A model generated the notes under the pieces. That model did not search any database and had not been told where the DNA came from. It worked only from the letters and a program-made list of their open reading frames with translations. A stretch of 64,000 nucleotides of DNA, from NCBI GenBank assembly GCA_947579605.1, contig OX388315.1:372001-436000 (forward strand), given 5' to 3'. This DNA comes from Athripsodes cinereus (taxonomy: Eukaryota; Arthropoda; Insecta; Trichoptera; Leptoceridae). The translations under genes were made by a program, and so were the position numbers. Shown one piece after another: positions 1 through 10,635 of this stretch; position 1 is the stretch's first letter; the number at the start of each line of letters is the position of its first letter.

Positions 1-300
1 AAAAGATGATAAATAAATTAAATCCTTCTATTGGTATACCTACTTAAACTGACTTAATATTTCAAATGGACAAGGCAGATGGTGAAAAGATTACAATGAA
101 AATAAATTTTGTCTAATTATTTAAAGACTAAATTTAAACCTAGCTTGGGAAATAATTATCAAATTTATAAATCAATGCAATGAAAATAAAATTCAATACA
201 CAGGAAAAATGGGATTTTCACTCCTCTTACAAAATTTCATACTATTATAATGAAATACAAATATATTATTACTATTAAACAACACGTTTAGAGGATGTAA
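1..300. other. AT-rich sequence, no gene seen
   Basis: No convincing exon or repeat was recognised. Because the dynein intermediate chain gene runs leftward through here, this is most likely its intron. Confidence 0.5.
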
Positions 301-485
301 ATTCACTGTGTCGGTGTTTAGGTAGTAGAATTCCAAAGCGAAATAAATAAAACAAGTGTTTTATTCTACTATTGATTTATTTGATGAGAGAGACGTCTTT
401 CGTCTTATTAGGATGTCTTATAAGATATCCTAATAAGACGAAAGACGTCTTTCTCGTCGAATAAATCAATAGTAGAATAAAAAAC
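301..485. repeat. Foldback (hairpin) repeat, family H copy 1
   Basis: Two long imperfect inverted arms meet near position 423, and both contain GACGTCTTTCGTCTTATTA or its complement. The outer end starts ATTCACTGTGTCGGTG. Related copies lie at 25673-25830 and 59835-59985. There is no coding capacity, so it looks like a small non-autonomous DNA element. Confidence 0.7.
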
Positions 486-639
486 AGGATGTATATGTTA
501 TAAAAGAGATCATTCATCTCAATATTATTTGTCTCATGAAGGGTGATATATAAACACACATAATTATTTAATAGACTCAAAATTTGACTACGTAGGTTAC
601 AAATATACTACACTCTACCATTACAGCATAATGTCAAAT

Positions 640-870
640 GCTTTTATAGCCATTCATTGCATAAATAAATATCTCATAAGTAGCCAGCGAGATTATCCTC
701 TCTGTGCAATAAAAAAAATAAGACATTTAGGATGGGTGAGATGTCTCAATGCTCAATCATATGTTAATTGTCTTATATGTGAGGTTCTACAAACACCTGC
801 CTATTACGGGACACTCAAAAACTTGCAAAAAAGTGAGAGATCTATTCTTTACCAGGGTCTCCACGGAGTA
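640..870 (-). repeat. SINE family A copy, minus orientation
   Basis: Read on the minus strand, this follows the family order: head (TGGAGACCCTGGTAAAGAAT), 'tcctgtaataggcaggtgttt', a 'gatgagac...cacccatcctaaatgtctta' core, then 'gagaggataatc'. Its 3' tail is degraded. It sits in the dynein intermediate chain intron. Confidence 0.65.
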
Positions 871-985
871 TATAAATATTAGAAATTGATATTTTCACCA
901 TCTGCGATGCTTTCTGACAAAACAAATCACTCTTAATATAAGAATGTATGCATAGAACATGATTTTAATAGTTGTTGAGACTAAC

Positions 986-1110
986 CGTCCCGATCATGTC
1001 CCGAGGATGTAGCCGTCTGTGTCTGTTTAGTGTATGTGACGCACTCCTTGGGGGGAATGTTGGTGGCCTGCACAGACACTACGCTCAACTGGGGGGCAGC
1101 ACGACGTTGA
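986..1110 (-). CDS. sw: Cytoplasmic dynein 1 intermediate chain, exon 3
   Basis: The 125-nt exon is flanked by acceptor TTTTGTAG and donor GTTAGT on the minus strand. It adds one base to the split Ser codon from exon 2 and then reads QRRAAPQLSVVSVQATNIPP followed by KECVTYTKQTQTATSSGHD. The VQATNIPPKE and YTKQTQT segments are conserved in animal dynein intermediate chains, just ahead of the light-chain binding region. No downstream exon was found between here and the left edge, so the WD40 part of the gene is off-window. Confidence 0.95.
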
Positions 1111-1401
1111 CTACAAAAGAATAAATCACAAAATTTGTAAATTAAGTAATATTTAACAAATGAAAACTAAATTTACTGGGTCAATTTTTTTTATGTAATC
1201 AATGCTTTACTTAGTTGATTACTTGCCTTAGTTGATACAATTTTATTAATAAGAGTATATAATATACATATTATATAATTGTGAATTTATTTCTAAAGCA
1301 CAACCAACAGCAAAAAACCGGCTTGCACATAAATTGCGCAAATTTTAATATTGGCAAATTCATTTGTAAATTGTAACAAATTCAACGCATTACATACATA
1401 C

Positions 1402-1580
1402 CTGTGTAGTGAAGGGAGTAAACTGGAATCTGGTGTTCCTGTTGCATTGGGGAGAGATGATAGAGGGGGTAGAGAGGAGAGGGAAGATAGCGAAGACAAA
1501 ACCTCATGTACAGGGGCCACTCCCAAAGAAGACAGCATATCATTGAGACTCTCACTACCTACACCTGTAGTAGCACGAAT
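1402..1580 (-). CDS. sw: Cytoplasmic dynein 1 intermediate chain, exon 2
   Basis: The 179-nt exon begins in phase 0 after acceptor TGTTGTAG (IRATTGVGSESLNDML) and runs into LSSLGVAPVHEVLSSLSS, then a serine/leucine/proline-rich stretch. It ends at donor CACAG|GTATGT with two bases of a Ser codon that exon 3 completes. 'MLSSLGVAPV.EVLSSLSS' is a hallmark of insect and vertebrate dynein intermediate chains. This serine-rich stretch is where isoforms and phosphosites concentrate in the family. The acceptor was chosen because it is the only nearby AG that keeps phase 0 with exon 1. Confidence 0.95.
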
Positions 1581-1693
1581 CTACAACACATTTATACAGC
1601 TTATTACATTAAGTAAAGCCTACATACCACAGAACATTAGGTACATTGAAACAGATTGAGAACATTCTCAACAGTAATAATTGTATGACTCAC

Positions 1694-1807
1694 AGCTGCT
1701 TCCTCAACATCTTTCTGTTCCTTTTCTCTTCTCCTTCTGTCTTTTTCTTCTCTCAGCGCTTGGAGCTTCGCCTTCTTCCGCTCCAGCTCCGCCTTTCTAT
1801 CAGACAT
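1694..1807 (-). CDS. sw: Cytoplasmic dynein 1 intermediate chain, exon 1 (start codon)
   Basis: The 114-nt exon encodes exactly 38 residues: MSDRKAELERKKAKLQALRE followed by EKDRRRREKEQKDVEEAA. It ends at donor GCT|GTGAGT. This charged N-terminal coiled coil binds the dynactin subunit p150Glued and NudE in the family (known biology, not visible here). The intermediate chain is the cargo- and dynactin-binding scaffold of cytoplasmic dynein 1, the minus-end-directed microtubule motor. An AG directly upstream of the ATG (TTACAG|A-ATG) suggests a 5'UTR intron, with the promoter further right near 2 kb. Start choice is strong because the family begins M-x-RKAELERKKAKL. Confidence 0.96.
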
Positions 1808-2035
1808 TCTGTAATTTTCATAAACAGGACCACATTAACAGTTATGTTACACCATGGCATTAACATTTATTGAACCATGACTTCAAAGATGAATAATATT
1901 CAATTCATGAAAAAATAATTGATACATTTACTACTTAAAATGTGTAATAACTTATTACCTTGCACAAAATCACAATAAAACTCTAAATTTTCAAAAATCT
2001 TAAATTTCTCAACACATCGCCGATACGTCAAAGTC

Positions 2036-2043
2036 TGACGTCA
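2036..2043. promoter_or_regulatory. Perfect CRE palindrome (TGACGTCA), possible dynein intermediate chain promoter element
   Basis: An intact CREB/ATF consensus site lies about 230 bp upstream of the dynein intermediate chain ATG, next to a locally GC-richer stretch (about 2020-2085). No TATA box is evident. A role in transcription is inference from position only. Confidence 0.35.
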
Positions 2044-2274
2044 CGGTAGACATTTTGTTTTGTGCAAAAACGGCGGCACCAACATAATAACACAAAAGAG
2101 TGTAACCATACCTCCAAAATTTATTCCCGATAATCTTTGTCTACTCAACACTTTTACCAGTTTTATATGAACTAAACTTTTGGGACTAAATTCGGAGAAA
2201 TTCTATATAAATTCAGTCAATTTATTGTTAACTGGTGGAAATTATATTAGCATACCTACAAACTTTGCAAGCCC

Positions 2275-2452
2275 ATTATGTATTTCAGTTAATAACAGAT
2301 TTCTATCATTTATTATTTTTTTATAAAAGTTATAATTTCTGTTAATACTTTAGTCAATACGATATAATATATAGCTCCGTATATTTTTAAAAAATGAAGG
2401 GCAAAAAATTATTTATGATAGAAATCGGTTATTAACTGAAATACGCAATAAT
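2275..2452. repeat. Foldback MITE with ~45-bp terminal inverted repeats
   Basis: The left arm contains GTATTTCAGTTAATAAC and the right arm its exact complement. Pairing extends, imperfectly, through the TTTCTATCAT segments. There is no ORF and no clear target-site duplication. Confidence 0.7.
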
Positions 2453-3649
2453 AATCATAATAAAAATATTCATTGCACAAAAAAACAATAGTGAAAAAAA
2501 ATTAAAACATTATTACTGTACAAATAAATAAGTGCAATGGGCGAATTTATGGCGCTATATCTTCTAACAAATTCAAAGGGTAGCTGTTTCGATTCTATTT
2601 CAATCACTCTAAGGAATAGAAAGTAACAGAATTGAGTCGATTCGAGGAAGAAAGACGAAGCCGCCAAGTAGGTAAAAATTTTTTTTCGTGCAATGTATGC
2701 GCGCTATCACGAGGAATATTTTGATATATATTTCATATTTTTATATTAATCAATTATATAAAAAAATAAAAAATTAATCAAATAAATACGTTCTATCTCT
2801 TTCTAGCGAAACGTCCCTACCCAGTTTCTTCTCTCCCCCTTCCCTAGTTTCTAATACCCTTGTTTACGCTTAGTAGAAGTTTCATTCATTCTCAAACCGT
2901 GGTGCCGCGAGTGTTGATATGTTTATTTACTACTCACTATTTTTTCTGTTTTTAAGAAATCATACTGGAAAATATTTCCGGATACCCTAGACGGAGAATA
3001 TCCAGACCAGAAAGTTGGGAAATCAACGTTAATAAAAAAAAAGAAATGAAGGGAAAGAATACACGTCCAAAAAGACGAAGCAAAACATTCCAGCCCGGTA
3101 ATGGACATTATTATAAACACATACATAGTGTGGCAATATCTTTGGGAGTACAGTTCAGTATATTTCTTGGAAATCCTAGGTATTTAAATACATATCAGTG
3201 AGCTATGTACTAATATTAATAATAATAAAAGTCTTTATTCCCCAATAAAAACAATATACGAAAATAAACAATTTAAACTAGACAAACAAATTTTGTGCCA
3301 TGGGAAATTTTTTTTCTAGTGTTTTAGAAAATAATTGATAACATTAACATTTGGTTAAGCTTAGGAATATACATAACTATCATCTGTACGCGTCTACAAT
3401 ACTAAACATTTTGAGAAGCTCCGGCGGGCGTTGCAAACACCGCTATACTCATATCAGTGATGTTCGCTGCGTATTCATCCAGGTATAAAAGCTTAAAACT
3501 GTTGTATTGAAAACTAAGGGTTTGGTTGGGTCGTCTTTCTTCCAGTAATGGCCTCTATTATAATAAACAATGTCCTTCTAACCCTTTCCTACTCACCGCA
3601 GAAATAGGTATATTGTTAGTTGAAAATATAAAACTTAAGTACGAAGTAG
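2453..3649. other. Gene-free AT-rich stretch with two retroposon tails
   Basis: A degraded copy of the 'gggcgaatttat...atcttctaac' retroposon tail lies near 2515-2600. Near 3215-3300 is an (AAT)n tract followed by 'ctttattccccaataaaaac', the 3' end of a minus-oriented LINE or SINE. The segment at 2795-2920 is less AT-rich but has no convincing exon. Confidence 0.45.
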
Positions 3650-4091
3650 CAGAGGCGTAGCTAGGGTCATCTGCGCCCGGGGACAAAATCTGCGTCCCTT
3701 CTCGGAATCCCCAAGAAATGTTTGAAATTTTACGGTTTATGGTTCATTTTCAAAGCATGAAGCATTATGAAGAATAATATTTGAACCCGAATTGATCTTT
3801 GTTAAAAAAAAACGCCATCAGCAATCCTGCACTGTGAATGTGTAATTTTGTTTATGAGTAGAATGGCGGCCCTTAATGCTCAATGGGGGCGCCAAAATCG
3901 TGTTTGCCATCTGGTTTGAAATGAAGATATTTGTGGAGCTCCAAAATTTAATCTTGCAAATGTATTTGGGATACATTAGTTACATCAAAATAAAATTTAA
4001 AAAAATATTTTTAATACTCATTTTGGCGCCCCCTAATATGGCGCCCGGGGACATATGTCCTCCCCTGCCCCCCCCCCTAGCTAAGCCACTG
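3650..4091. mobile_element. hAT-superfamily MITE with 8-bp target-site duplication
   Basis: The ends are inverted repeats: left CAGAGGCGTAGCTAGGG, right complement CAGTGGCTTAGCTAGGG, with CGCCCGGGGACA further in on both sides. The flanks carry an identical 8-bp duplication CGAAGTAG at 3642-3649 and 4092-4099, as expected for hAT transposition. The 442-bp interior has no transposase. Confidence 0.9.
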
Positions 4092-4252
4092 CGAAGTAGA
4101 TATTGTGAAACGTTAGTTTATGCATTGTAGTTACTGCCACGTATATTGTATTCTTGCATTGATTTGGTAAAGTGGGTATATTTATTTATTTTATTCTTTA
4201 ATATAGACTCTATATTACAAAATAAAACAGTGTCATATAAATATCAGTTATA

Positions 4253-4314
4253 CAATTCATTCATACTCGCCCTCTGTACATTGCAATGTACAGAGGGCGA
4301 GTATGAATGAATTG
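4253..4314. repeat. Perfect 62-bp palindrome without spacer
   Basis: Every base pairs from the centre (4283/4284) out to 4253/4314. The arm carries TACAGAGGGCGAGTATG, a variant of the retroposon tail seen elsewhere in the window. It therefore looks like an inverted duplication of a retroposon 3' end. Confidence 0.9.
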
Positions 4315-4324
4315 AATTCACGAG

Positions 4325-5022
4325 TATGAATTCTCTTACTAATTGTTTGATGCTCACTCCATTTATGGCAATGTTCGCAGTCGCTTCCTCTCTTCCTACG
4401 ACCATACATTTTGTTTTTTCTTTATTTATTTTCATGTTGTACTTTGACAACAGTATACTTTCCATTCAGCTCCATCTCGTCTGCGAGCAGTGCTATGTCG
4501 TCAGCATATCTAATCATGTCGACCTTTTTATTAATTGTTATTCTCTTTTCTAGAATAAGTCTGAGACTCAGGATTGCATCTCTTGTACCAGTCTCCTTGC
4601 GGAATCCAAATTGATCTTCTGAAAGTATTAAGTTTATTTTATTTTCCGCCCTTTTCATTATAATGTTGGTGAGTATCTTAGAAGCGTGTGATATCATGCT
4701 TAAGGTTCTGTGTTGTTCGCACTTTGTGGTGCCTGCTTTCTTAGGAAGCGCTCGTATCAGACATTTGGCAAAGTCCTCAGGTACCTATCTCTCCTGTGTC
4801 GTATATTTTGCAGACAAGCTTATACAATGTATCAAGCATGCCTTTTCCCGCACATTTAAGCAGCTCTGATGGAATCAGGTCGATACCTGGTGCTTTGCCG
4901 TCTTTCAACTTTGCTAATGCAATATCAAATTCACTTCTTAAGATGTCATCTCCATTATTTTCTACGTCATATTCTGCTTCTAGTGCATTGCTTTCCTGGA
5001 GTATGTTCTTTCCTTTGTACAA
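4325..5022 (-). pseudogene. Non-LTR retrotransposon reverse transcriptase, rearranged fragment
   Basis: On the minus strand, residues typical of LINE reverse transcriptase appear in order: ALAKLKDGKAPGIDLIPSEL, LYKLVCKIYDTGEI, then in another frame SEDQFGFRKETGTRDAIL, and MIRYADDIALLADEMELNG containing the catalytic YADD. The block between 'EKRITINKK' and 'MIRYADD', which normally holds the first catalytic aspartate (F-D-x-x-x-A-F-D), is missing. Frame changes separate the pieces. The copy is dead and carries no endonuclease domain. Confidence 0.9.
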
Positions 5023-5099
5023 TTGTTCTGATTGCGGCTGATTACGACAGGCATAATAGAAAAAACGCAGGGGGGCTGGCAGACATCATGGCTGCACAA

Positions 5100-5262
5100 T
5101 AATATAAGAGATTGCACTGAATGAGGGGTGTGGAGGAGTTGTTCCTAATAATATCATCTATAGATATAGTTTCAGACAGCGAAGGGCCGAGGAAGTATAT
5201 GCCAGAGTAATCGCCAACGTCGAAGGGAGCTGAAAGGGCACTTACAGAAGAAGAATATTTTT
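5100..5262 (+). repeat. LINE 3'-terminal fragment
   Basis: It contains 'gccagagtaatcgccaacgt' and 'gctgaaagggcacttacaga' followed by 'agaag', a LINE ORF end of the kind common in Lepidoptera. It is too short to place in a clade. Confidence 0.4.
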
Positions 5263-5579
5263 TTGTAGGCTAACAATAGGCCGAAACGCACTTTTTTCAA
5301 CGTCGGGTCTACAATGTAACAAAATAAAATCGGCAAAGTAAGTATTTACTGATTTTTCAACTTTTACAATTTAGTTTTCTTCAGCTGAGTGTAGCTGTAA
5401 TGGGAGAATAAACGAAATTGTCGAAATTGCACAATATGGCAACATTATCTTCTTTGTCTGTCACGGGAACTCAACTTGTCAATAATATTTTGTTAGGTTC
5501 CGGCGTCTGGTACATCGTTTTGTTTATAATCATTTGGAATACATTGCGGATATTATAATTAAAATAATATTTAGTGATA

Positions 5580-5705
5580 TGCCTCCCGTAAAGGATGACA
5601 GTGTTACGGAGAAATTATTCATGGATTTGGTGAACAGTTCAGACAGAAATACAATTAATGCTAACTCAGTTGACATCCGCGCCTGTAATAAGCCTGCAGC
5701 TAAAG
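5580..5705 (+). CDS. Candidate 5' coding exon (42 codons) of unknown gene
   Basis: An ATG opens 42 codons (MPPVKDDSVTEKLFMDLVNS, then SDRNTINANSVDIRACNKPAAK). It ends at a strong donor, AAA|GTGAGT, in phase 0. Base composition is richer than the flanks, and two upstream-region stops precede the ATG. No family was recognised. No partner exon lies nearby on the plus strand. The first clear downstream plus-strand exon is coronin exon 2 at 40576, which also begins in phase 0, so this could be a distal alternative coronin start. It could equally belong to an unrelated gene or be chance. Confidence 0.4.
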
Positions 5706-6204
5706 TGAGTAAAACTAATATTTTTTCATTCGAAATTACCGCATTATATATATAAGTACTATTTCTTAATATGTATAATTGTAGACTATATAATAGCCTT
5801 GTATGTTTTTGCAGAATGTATATGTTGTGCTGTTTAGTTTTACTTTGATTCATAGTTTTTGATTTGTTGCACTTCATTGAATTATTAATTATTTTCACAC
5901 ATAAATTTTAAATTAAACTTTTTTTTATGTGTAATACACACTCCATACAATGTTAGTACTTAAATATCTTCTGTACTTACAAAAAAGGAAAAAATATTTT
6001 TCCTTTTTTTTTAGATCAATTTCCACGTAAAAGAAAACCAAGAAAATTTTCTCTGATAAAATTACTTAGTCTTTTAATGATAATGCTCCTGTTAAAATTG
6101 CGCCTATATTTTTGATGTTTTGTCTTGATATCAAAATTAACATTTTCCGGTTAATTAGAAAAGTCGCCTTTGAGATAAGCTCTCTCTCTGTATATTTGTA
6201 AGAA

Positions 6205-7034
6205 TAGGTGTCCCACTCTTTTCCTTGAGTTGGATAATGTCTTGTTTAAGGTAGGTGTTTGTAAACAATAATACAAAAGACATTTAATCATTTTCAATTC
6301 ATTAGTGATGAGGTAGGTATGACACCCATTCTGGATGTCTTAGGCCCGAAATTACAATCAGTAGCTTATCGTGGAGCTTTGGTGAGGAGGCTTAAAAGTT
6401 AAGTCGAGCTTACTGCTCACACGAGAATTTCAATCAATATTCCAATGCGACTTGACTAAGCCGCAAATATGGTTAAGTTGGTAGCCCTACTAGTTATTTT
6501 ATCGTGATTTTGTCTATGCATTAACCTTACATCTGTCATTTTTCGTGTTGATGTTTTGATTTTGTGAACGCTCTTGGATTTTTTCGTTACCGACAAAACA
6601 GGGTAAGTAACGAAAAAATCCAAATAGAAGCGCAAATGAAACAACCTTAGCAACAACAAACAAAAAGCGTAATGATGGCGCGAACATATGACATTAATGT
6701 CAGTGTGTTCTTCTTGTAACTAGTGGCGCCTCCTGGTGATGAAAAAATCAACTGAGTTTAAGCGAGCTTAACGTTGTTGAGGACACCCCCGGGTATTCCT
6801 TAACTTAAGGAGTAGGTTAAGTCGCAAATTCGTGCTAAGGAGACATTGTAATTCGCGTAATTTTGGTAAGCGAAGCTTTATGTGTTCCTTAAGGTTAAGG
6901 AGGATCTTAAGCCTTCATTGTAATTTTGGGCCTTAATTTTCAATTAAGACATCAGGATGAATCATTAAGACACTGAGGACAACATGCATCTTTTAAGTGC
7001 AGTTAGTCTGCTGGCTTCCGTTGTTGTGGTATAG
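6205..7034 (+). repeat. SINE family A copy split by a MITE
   Basis: The left part (6205-6342) runs from 'gtcccactcttttccttgag' to 'cacccattctggatgtctta'. The right part (6933-7034) resumes with 'ttaattttcaattaagac', then 'gaggacaacatgcat' and 'gtctgctggcttcc'. The interruption is the MITE at 6343-6932. Confidence 0.75.
6343..6932. mobile_element. PIF/Harbinger-like MITE, TTA target duplication
   Basis: Terminal inverted repeats are GGCCCGAAATTACAAT on the left and, as complement on the right, GGCCCAAAATTACAAT. The element is bracketed by TTA at 6340-6342 and 6933-6935, the 3-bp TWA duplication of PIF/Harbinger. A small inner hairpin (TTGGATTTTTTCGTTAC and complement) sits at about 6570-6622. 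It has no transposase. Confidence 0.8.
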
Positions 7035-7580
7035 AAAGTGTAATTTTATGAGATTTTTCAATCTATGTATGGATGATATTTTCCACTCATTGATGTTTCC
7101 TAAAATTTGCTCATAAATACCTAGTTGTTTTTTTGCATTATAATAATATGATTGTACAAATGTATTTTTATTTTTTGATAAAGCAAATCAGAGTTAGATC
7201 ATGTGATGTGTACCTTTACATAATATGTACAGAACAATTGTAATTATTTTTCCTTATTTAGTAAATGTAATAGTGCATAGCTGAATATTTTTTTTGTGTT
7301 TGTGCCTCAGTGGTGTGGCCTCCATACAAGCCCAAAAGCTTGGCTTCTACTAAGATTTTAAAGTATGAAAAATGTTAAAATACACGGTAACAAATTTAAA
7401 TTTCGCACTCCACCTAAGACAAACGTGTAGCATTTTGTTACAAGGAAACATACAAAACAGCGCACTACAAATCCACAGACTATGTAGTCTGTGCGTGTGG
7501 GACAAATCTCAAATGCTGAGCTTTTTCTGTTATATTTTGTCTCGCTTTGCACATGGATTCCATACTGGTATTGTATAGAT

Positions 7581-7916
7581 CAGTGTTTCCCAACCTTCTT
7601 CTCGTCGCGAACCAAAAGTAATATCCAACAGAATTTGGCGAACCCCCTATGTAGTCGTTAATGATAGGCAAAAAACAATAAAATTTTCTTTATATGCTGC
7701 ATAAAATATAGGCAGTATACATAAGTTCAAAACAACAGCGTGCAATCTGCATTGTATTTGGTGTGCTTTTTTTATTTTTTTTGTGTTTTTGTTTTTTTTC
7801 CTTTTGTTTTTCTTGGGCCATTTAAAATCCCGCCATTACGCTATTATTTTCGCGAACCCCCTTTGTAGACATAGCGAACCCCCAGGGGTTCGCGAACCAC
7901 CGGTTGGGAAACACTG
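7581..7916. mobile_element. hAT-superfamily MITE with 8-bp target-site duplication
   Basis: The ends are CAGTGTTTCCCAACC and, as complement of the right end, CAGTGTTTCCCAACCGGTGG. The flanks carry identical GTATAGAT at 7573-7580 and 7917-7924. The interior is T-rich with repeated 'gcgaacccc' motifs near the right end. It has no transposase. Confidence 0.9.
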
Positions 7917-8059
7917 GTATAGATAATAGGTACATACAGTATCCTGACTATGTTAAAATTATCAAAAGCCGGGAATGTTGCAATGTTTTGGATATAATGG
8001 CATTCCAAATACTTCAACCATTGATTGATTTCCGATTGATCACAGAGGTTAATCAAATT

Positions 8060-8555
8060 TAGGTGGAATGAGTGACCATAATTATGTAGTTAGACTAAAC
8101 TCAAAACAATTAATACGCAGTTATACAAAATAACTGCCAACTCAATTTATTATTATTGTTATAATTTAATGAGGTTCTTGTTATGAAATAACATATTTTA
8201 TAGTTATTTATTCAATAATTTTACATTGAGGACGGGCTTACCCAGTATGAAAACTGTTGACATGTCACTGGTCTATTTGTGTGTATAAATTATTTTATTG
8301 ACATAATCACAAAGATTTTTATCATGTCCACAATGACATTTTGATTGCACGCAAATAGTTGATTACTTATCATTTTATTTTGATTAAATATTTCTATACA
8401 AAGAATACACTATCACGGCATTTCCCACTTCATGTGAGGTAGCCAGGATACTAAATCCATATAATTACCATATGAGCTACTATCAACAAATACTGGGATA
8501 CCTGATTTACTAATACCTGCTTTTTTTGAGACACTCGAAAAATTCTATCCATCCA
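8060..8555. other. Gene-free AT-rich stretch
   Basis: No exon was seen. A 'tcacggcatttcccacttca' segment near 8415 resembles a minus-oriented SINE family A tail. Confidence 0.4.
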
Positions 8556-8559
8556 TCCC

Positions 8560-8820
8560 ATCACGGCATCTCCCACAATTGGGGTAACCAGCAGATCAAT
8601 TACTTGTTATAAATATGCAAGTCTTCGTCTTATCCATGTCAATAAAAGTTAAGACATTCAGGATCGGTGGCATACCTTAACGCTGAACTCAAATTTTAAA
8701 TGTCTTAATTTGTGATGTTTTAAGAATTCCTGCCTTTACAGAATACTCTAAAACTTAGAGATAAAAGTGGGAGGCCTATTCATTGCCGGGGACTCCACAC
8801 AACAGTGAAAGTATTCCCAA
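8560..8820 (-). repeat. SINE family A copy, minus orientation
   Basis: It begins with the tail complement 'catcacggcatctcccacaa' and runs through 'gacattcaggatcggtggca' to a degraded head near 8810. Confidence 0.8.
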
Positions 8821-8871
8821 TATAATGGATTAAAATTGAAATAATTTCATTTTTAATAAAAGATAATTTGA

Positions 8872-9000
8872 AAAAACCCGAATATACCCCAGACACCCTC
8901 ACAGCAAGCAATTTGCTTATATGGTGATGGCGGAGTTGGTAGTAGTCTCTCAATTGAATGTTTAGGGCTCCACCAAAGTGCAGACCATCTTAAAGTTGAT
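8872..9000 (-). repeat. tRNA-derived SINE family C copy, minus orientation
   Basis: It shares 'ccctcacagcaagcaatttg', then 'cttatatggtgatg', with copies at 26868, 43850 and 63040. The tRNA-like head is partly lost. Confidence 0.6.
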
Positions 9001-9690
9001 TAACATGCTGACTGCATTGTGAATCTATTTTAATTAATCTATATTTACTATGGTTCACGAGCACTGCCTATTTGCATATTATTAATTTTATGCATATTAT
9101 TTTGTATAAACTGTTGATCATCAGGGCGTGTGATTGCCTTAGTAACATTATCTAAACATACATCTCATGAAATATTACGGTACACAGTGAAAGTTCTCTA
9201 ATTACCATATTGAAAATTTGTTTGTATAAGTTACCAAATTTACTTCGTTTACAATTTATCTTCTGATTGATTTATTTAAGATGCATTGATTATTTGTTAA
9301 TTTTAAAGTTAATTATTTTTATTTTCTGTGTGGTAGATATAGTCTCTCTGTATAAAATTACAGCATTTTCCGTAAGTGGTGTAGCCAGTGAAATAACTAG
9401 AAAATATTAAAGTGAACATAAACAAACAAATAAATAATACTTCATTGGCATCAGAACAGTAAACAAGTGTAAATGATATTAACAAACGCCAGGCTTATTA
9501 TATATGCAATTTTTTTCAGCAACCTGATTTTTTTTTATATGTATGTATAAATAATATAATTGCTAAATAAAATTCAAATTACGATATAAAATATCAATAT
9601 GTAAATAAACACAAAGCAAATGTATAACAAGAATAGGGAGGTGAAATGAAAAGGAGAGAACCTACTTGTCTTAATTGTTTACATACATAC
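9000..9690. other. Gene-free AT-rich stretch
   Basis: No coding exon or repeat was recognised on either strand. Confidence 0.45.
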
Positions 9691-9694
9691 TTAC

Positions 9695-9850
9695 CATCAC
9701 GGCGTTTTCCTCGTAGGGTAGGCAGAAAGGATTGAGCCACACTTTGTCTTATTCTTGCATACACCTTTTGCTTCCATCACTGTCATACAATTCCTCATGC
9801 ATGCTCTCCTATTCTCAAGACGTGTCCTTCCTTTAGAATCTGGTCCATAT
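9695..9850 (-). repeat. LINE family L 3' end, minus orientation
   Basis: It starts with 'taccatcacggcgttttcct' and runs 'gtagggtaggcagaaagga', then the antisense of the conserved C-terminal words (ACMRNCM and KGRT). It is the same family as 38545-38970. Confidence 0.7.
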
Positions 9851-10635
9851 GATTTTTTTCAGAAAAAAGGGTAAAGTGAGGTGTCCAGAGATTTTTGGGC
9901 AGTTAGAGGGTGAAGACCCCAGAATTCCCAATGTCAATGCTGCACATAAATACTCCCTCCCAAAATAGGAACATCTCCACCAGATCCACTCTCCACCAAG
10001 GGAGACAGGACAACACATACCTGAATATTTCAGGAGTTGTAATCTTCTATTTATCCACACACATAAACCAAAAATTGTGCTGACTGGAGGGCTTGAAAGG
10101 CCAGCTGGACAAAACCGTCATCGTCATGATAGTCTTTAAAACTACTGCTTATCTTCAATTTGACTTTAACAGCTTAAATTATAATAACAAACTTATTCAC
10201 ATGCTTAATCCTTAGCAAAAACCATACCAATATACATATTAGATATTCTGTGAGTAGATTGCAATCTAGAAATCTTTGTTCTGTTTTATATAGCTACATT
10301 GATATATAGCTAATAATATATTATTTCAACAAGCAACTAAACAATTCACATGTTTAATTTCCTTCTGTTCTTAACAAATAATTGATTCCACATTTAATTT
10401 AAAGTGTTTTGTTGTTTATTTATTTAATTACCTGTACTCATGTGTTCTCGTATATCACAGAGTTGTATTGTGGGAACTGTGCGTTTGTGCATAAATATAT
10501 CTCACACGTATACCGTATCATTGATAGTTTTTGCTGTCTGGCAAGTTGGGTGCATATTTTATTGTATGTGTGCTGTTACAGTTTATACCTGGAATTGCTC
10601 AGAGAAGAGCATATTATTATATTTGTGATCGATTC
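9850..10635. other. Gene-free AT-rich stretch
   Basis: No exon was recognised. Short open frames here have no domain signature. Confidence 0.4.

Noticed and set aside
1351..1873. Plus-strand frames over 1351-1873
   Set aside because: Antisense to dynein intermediate chain exons 1 and 2, which have correct splice sites and family sequence on the minus strand.
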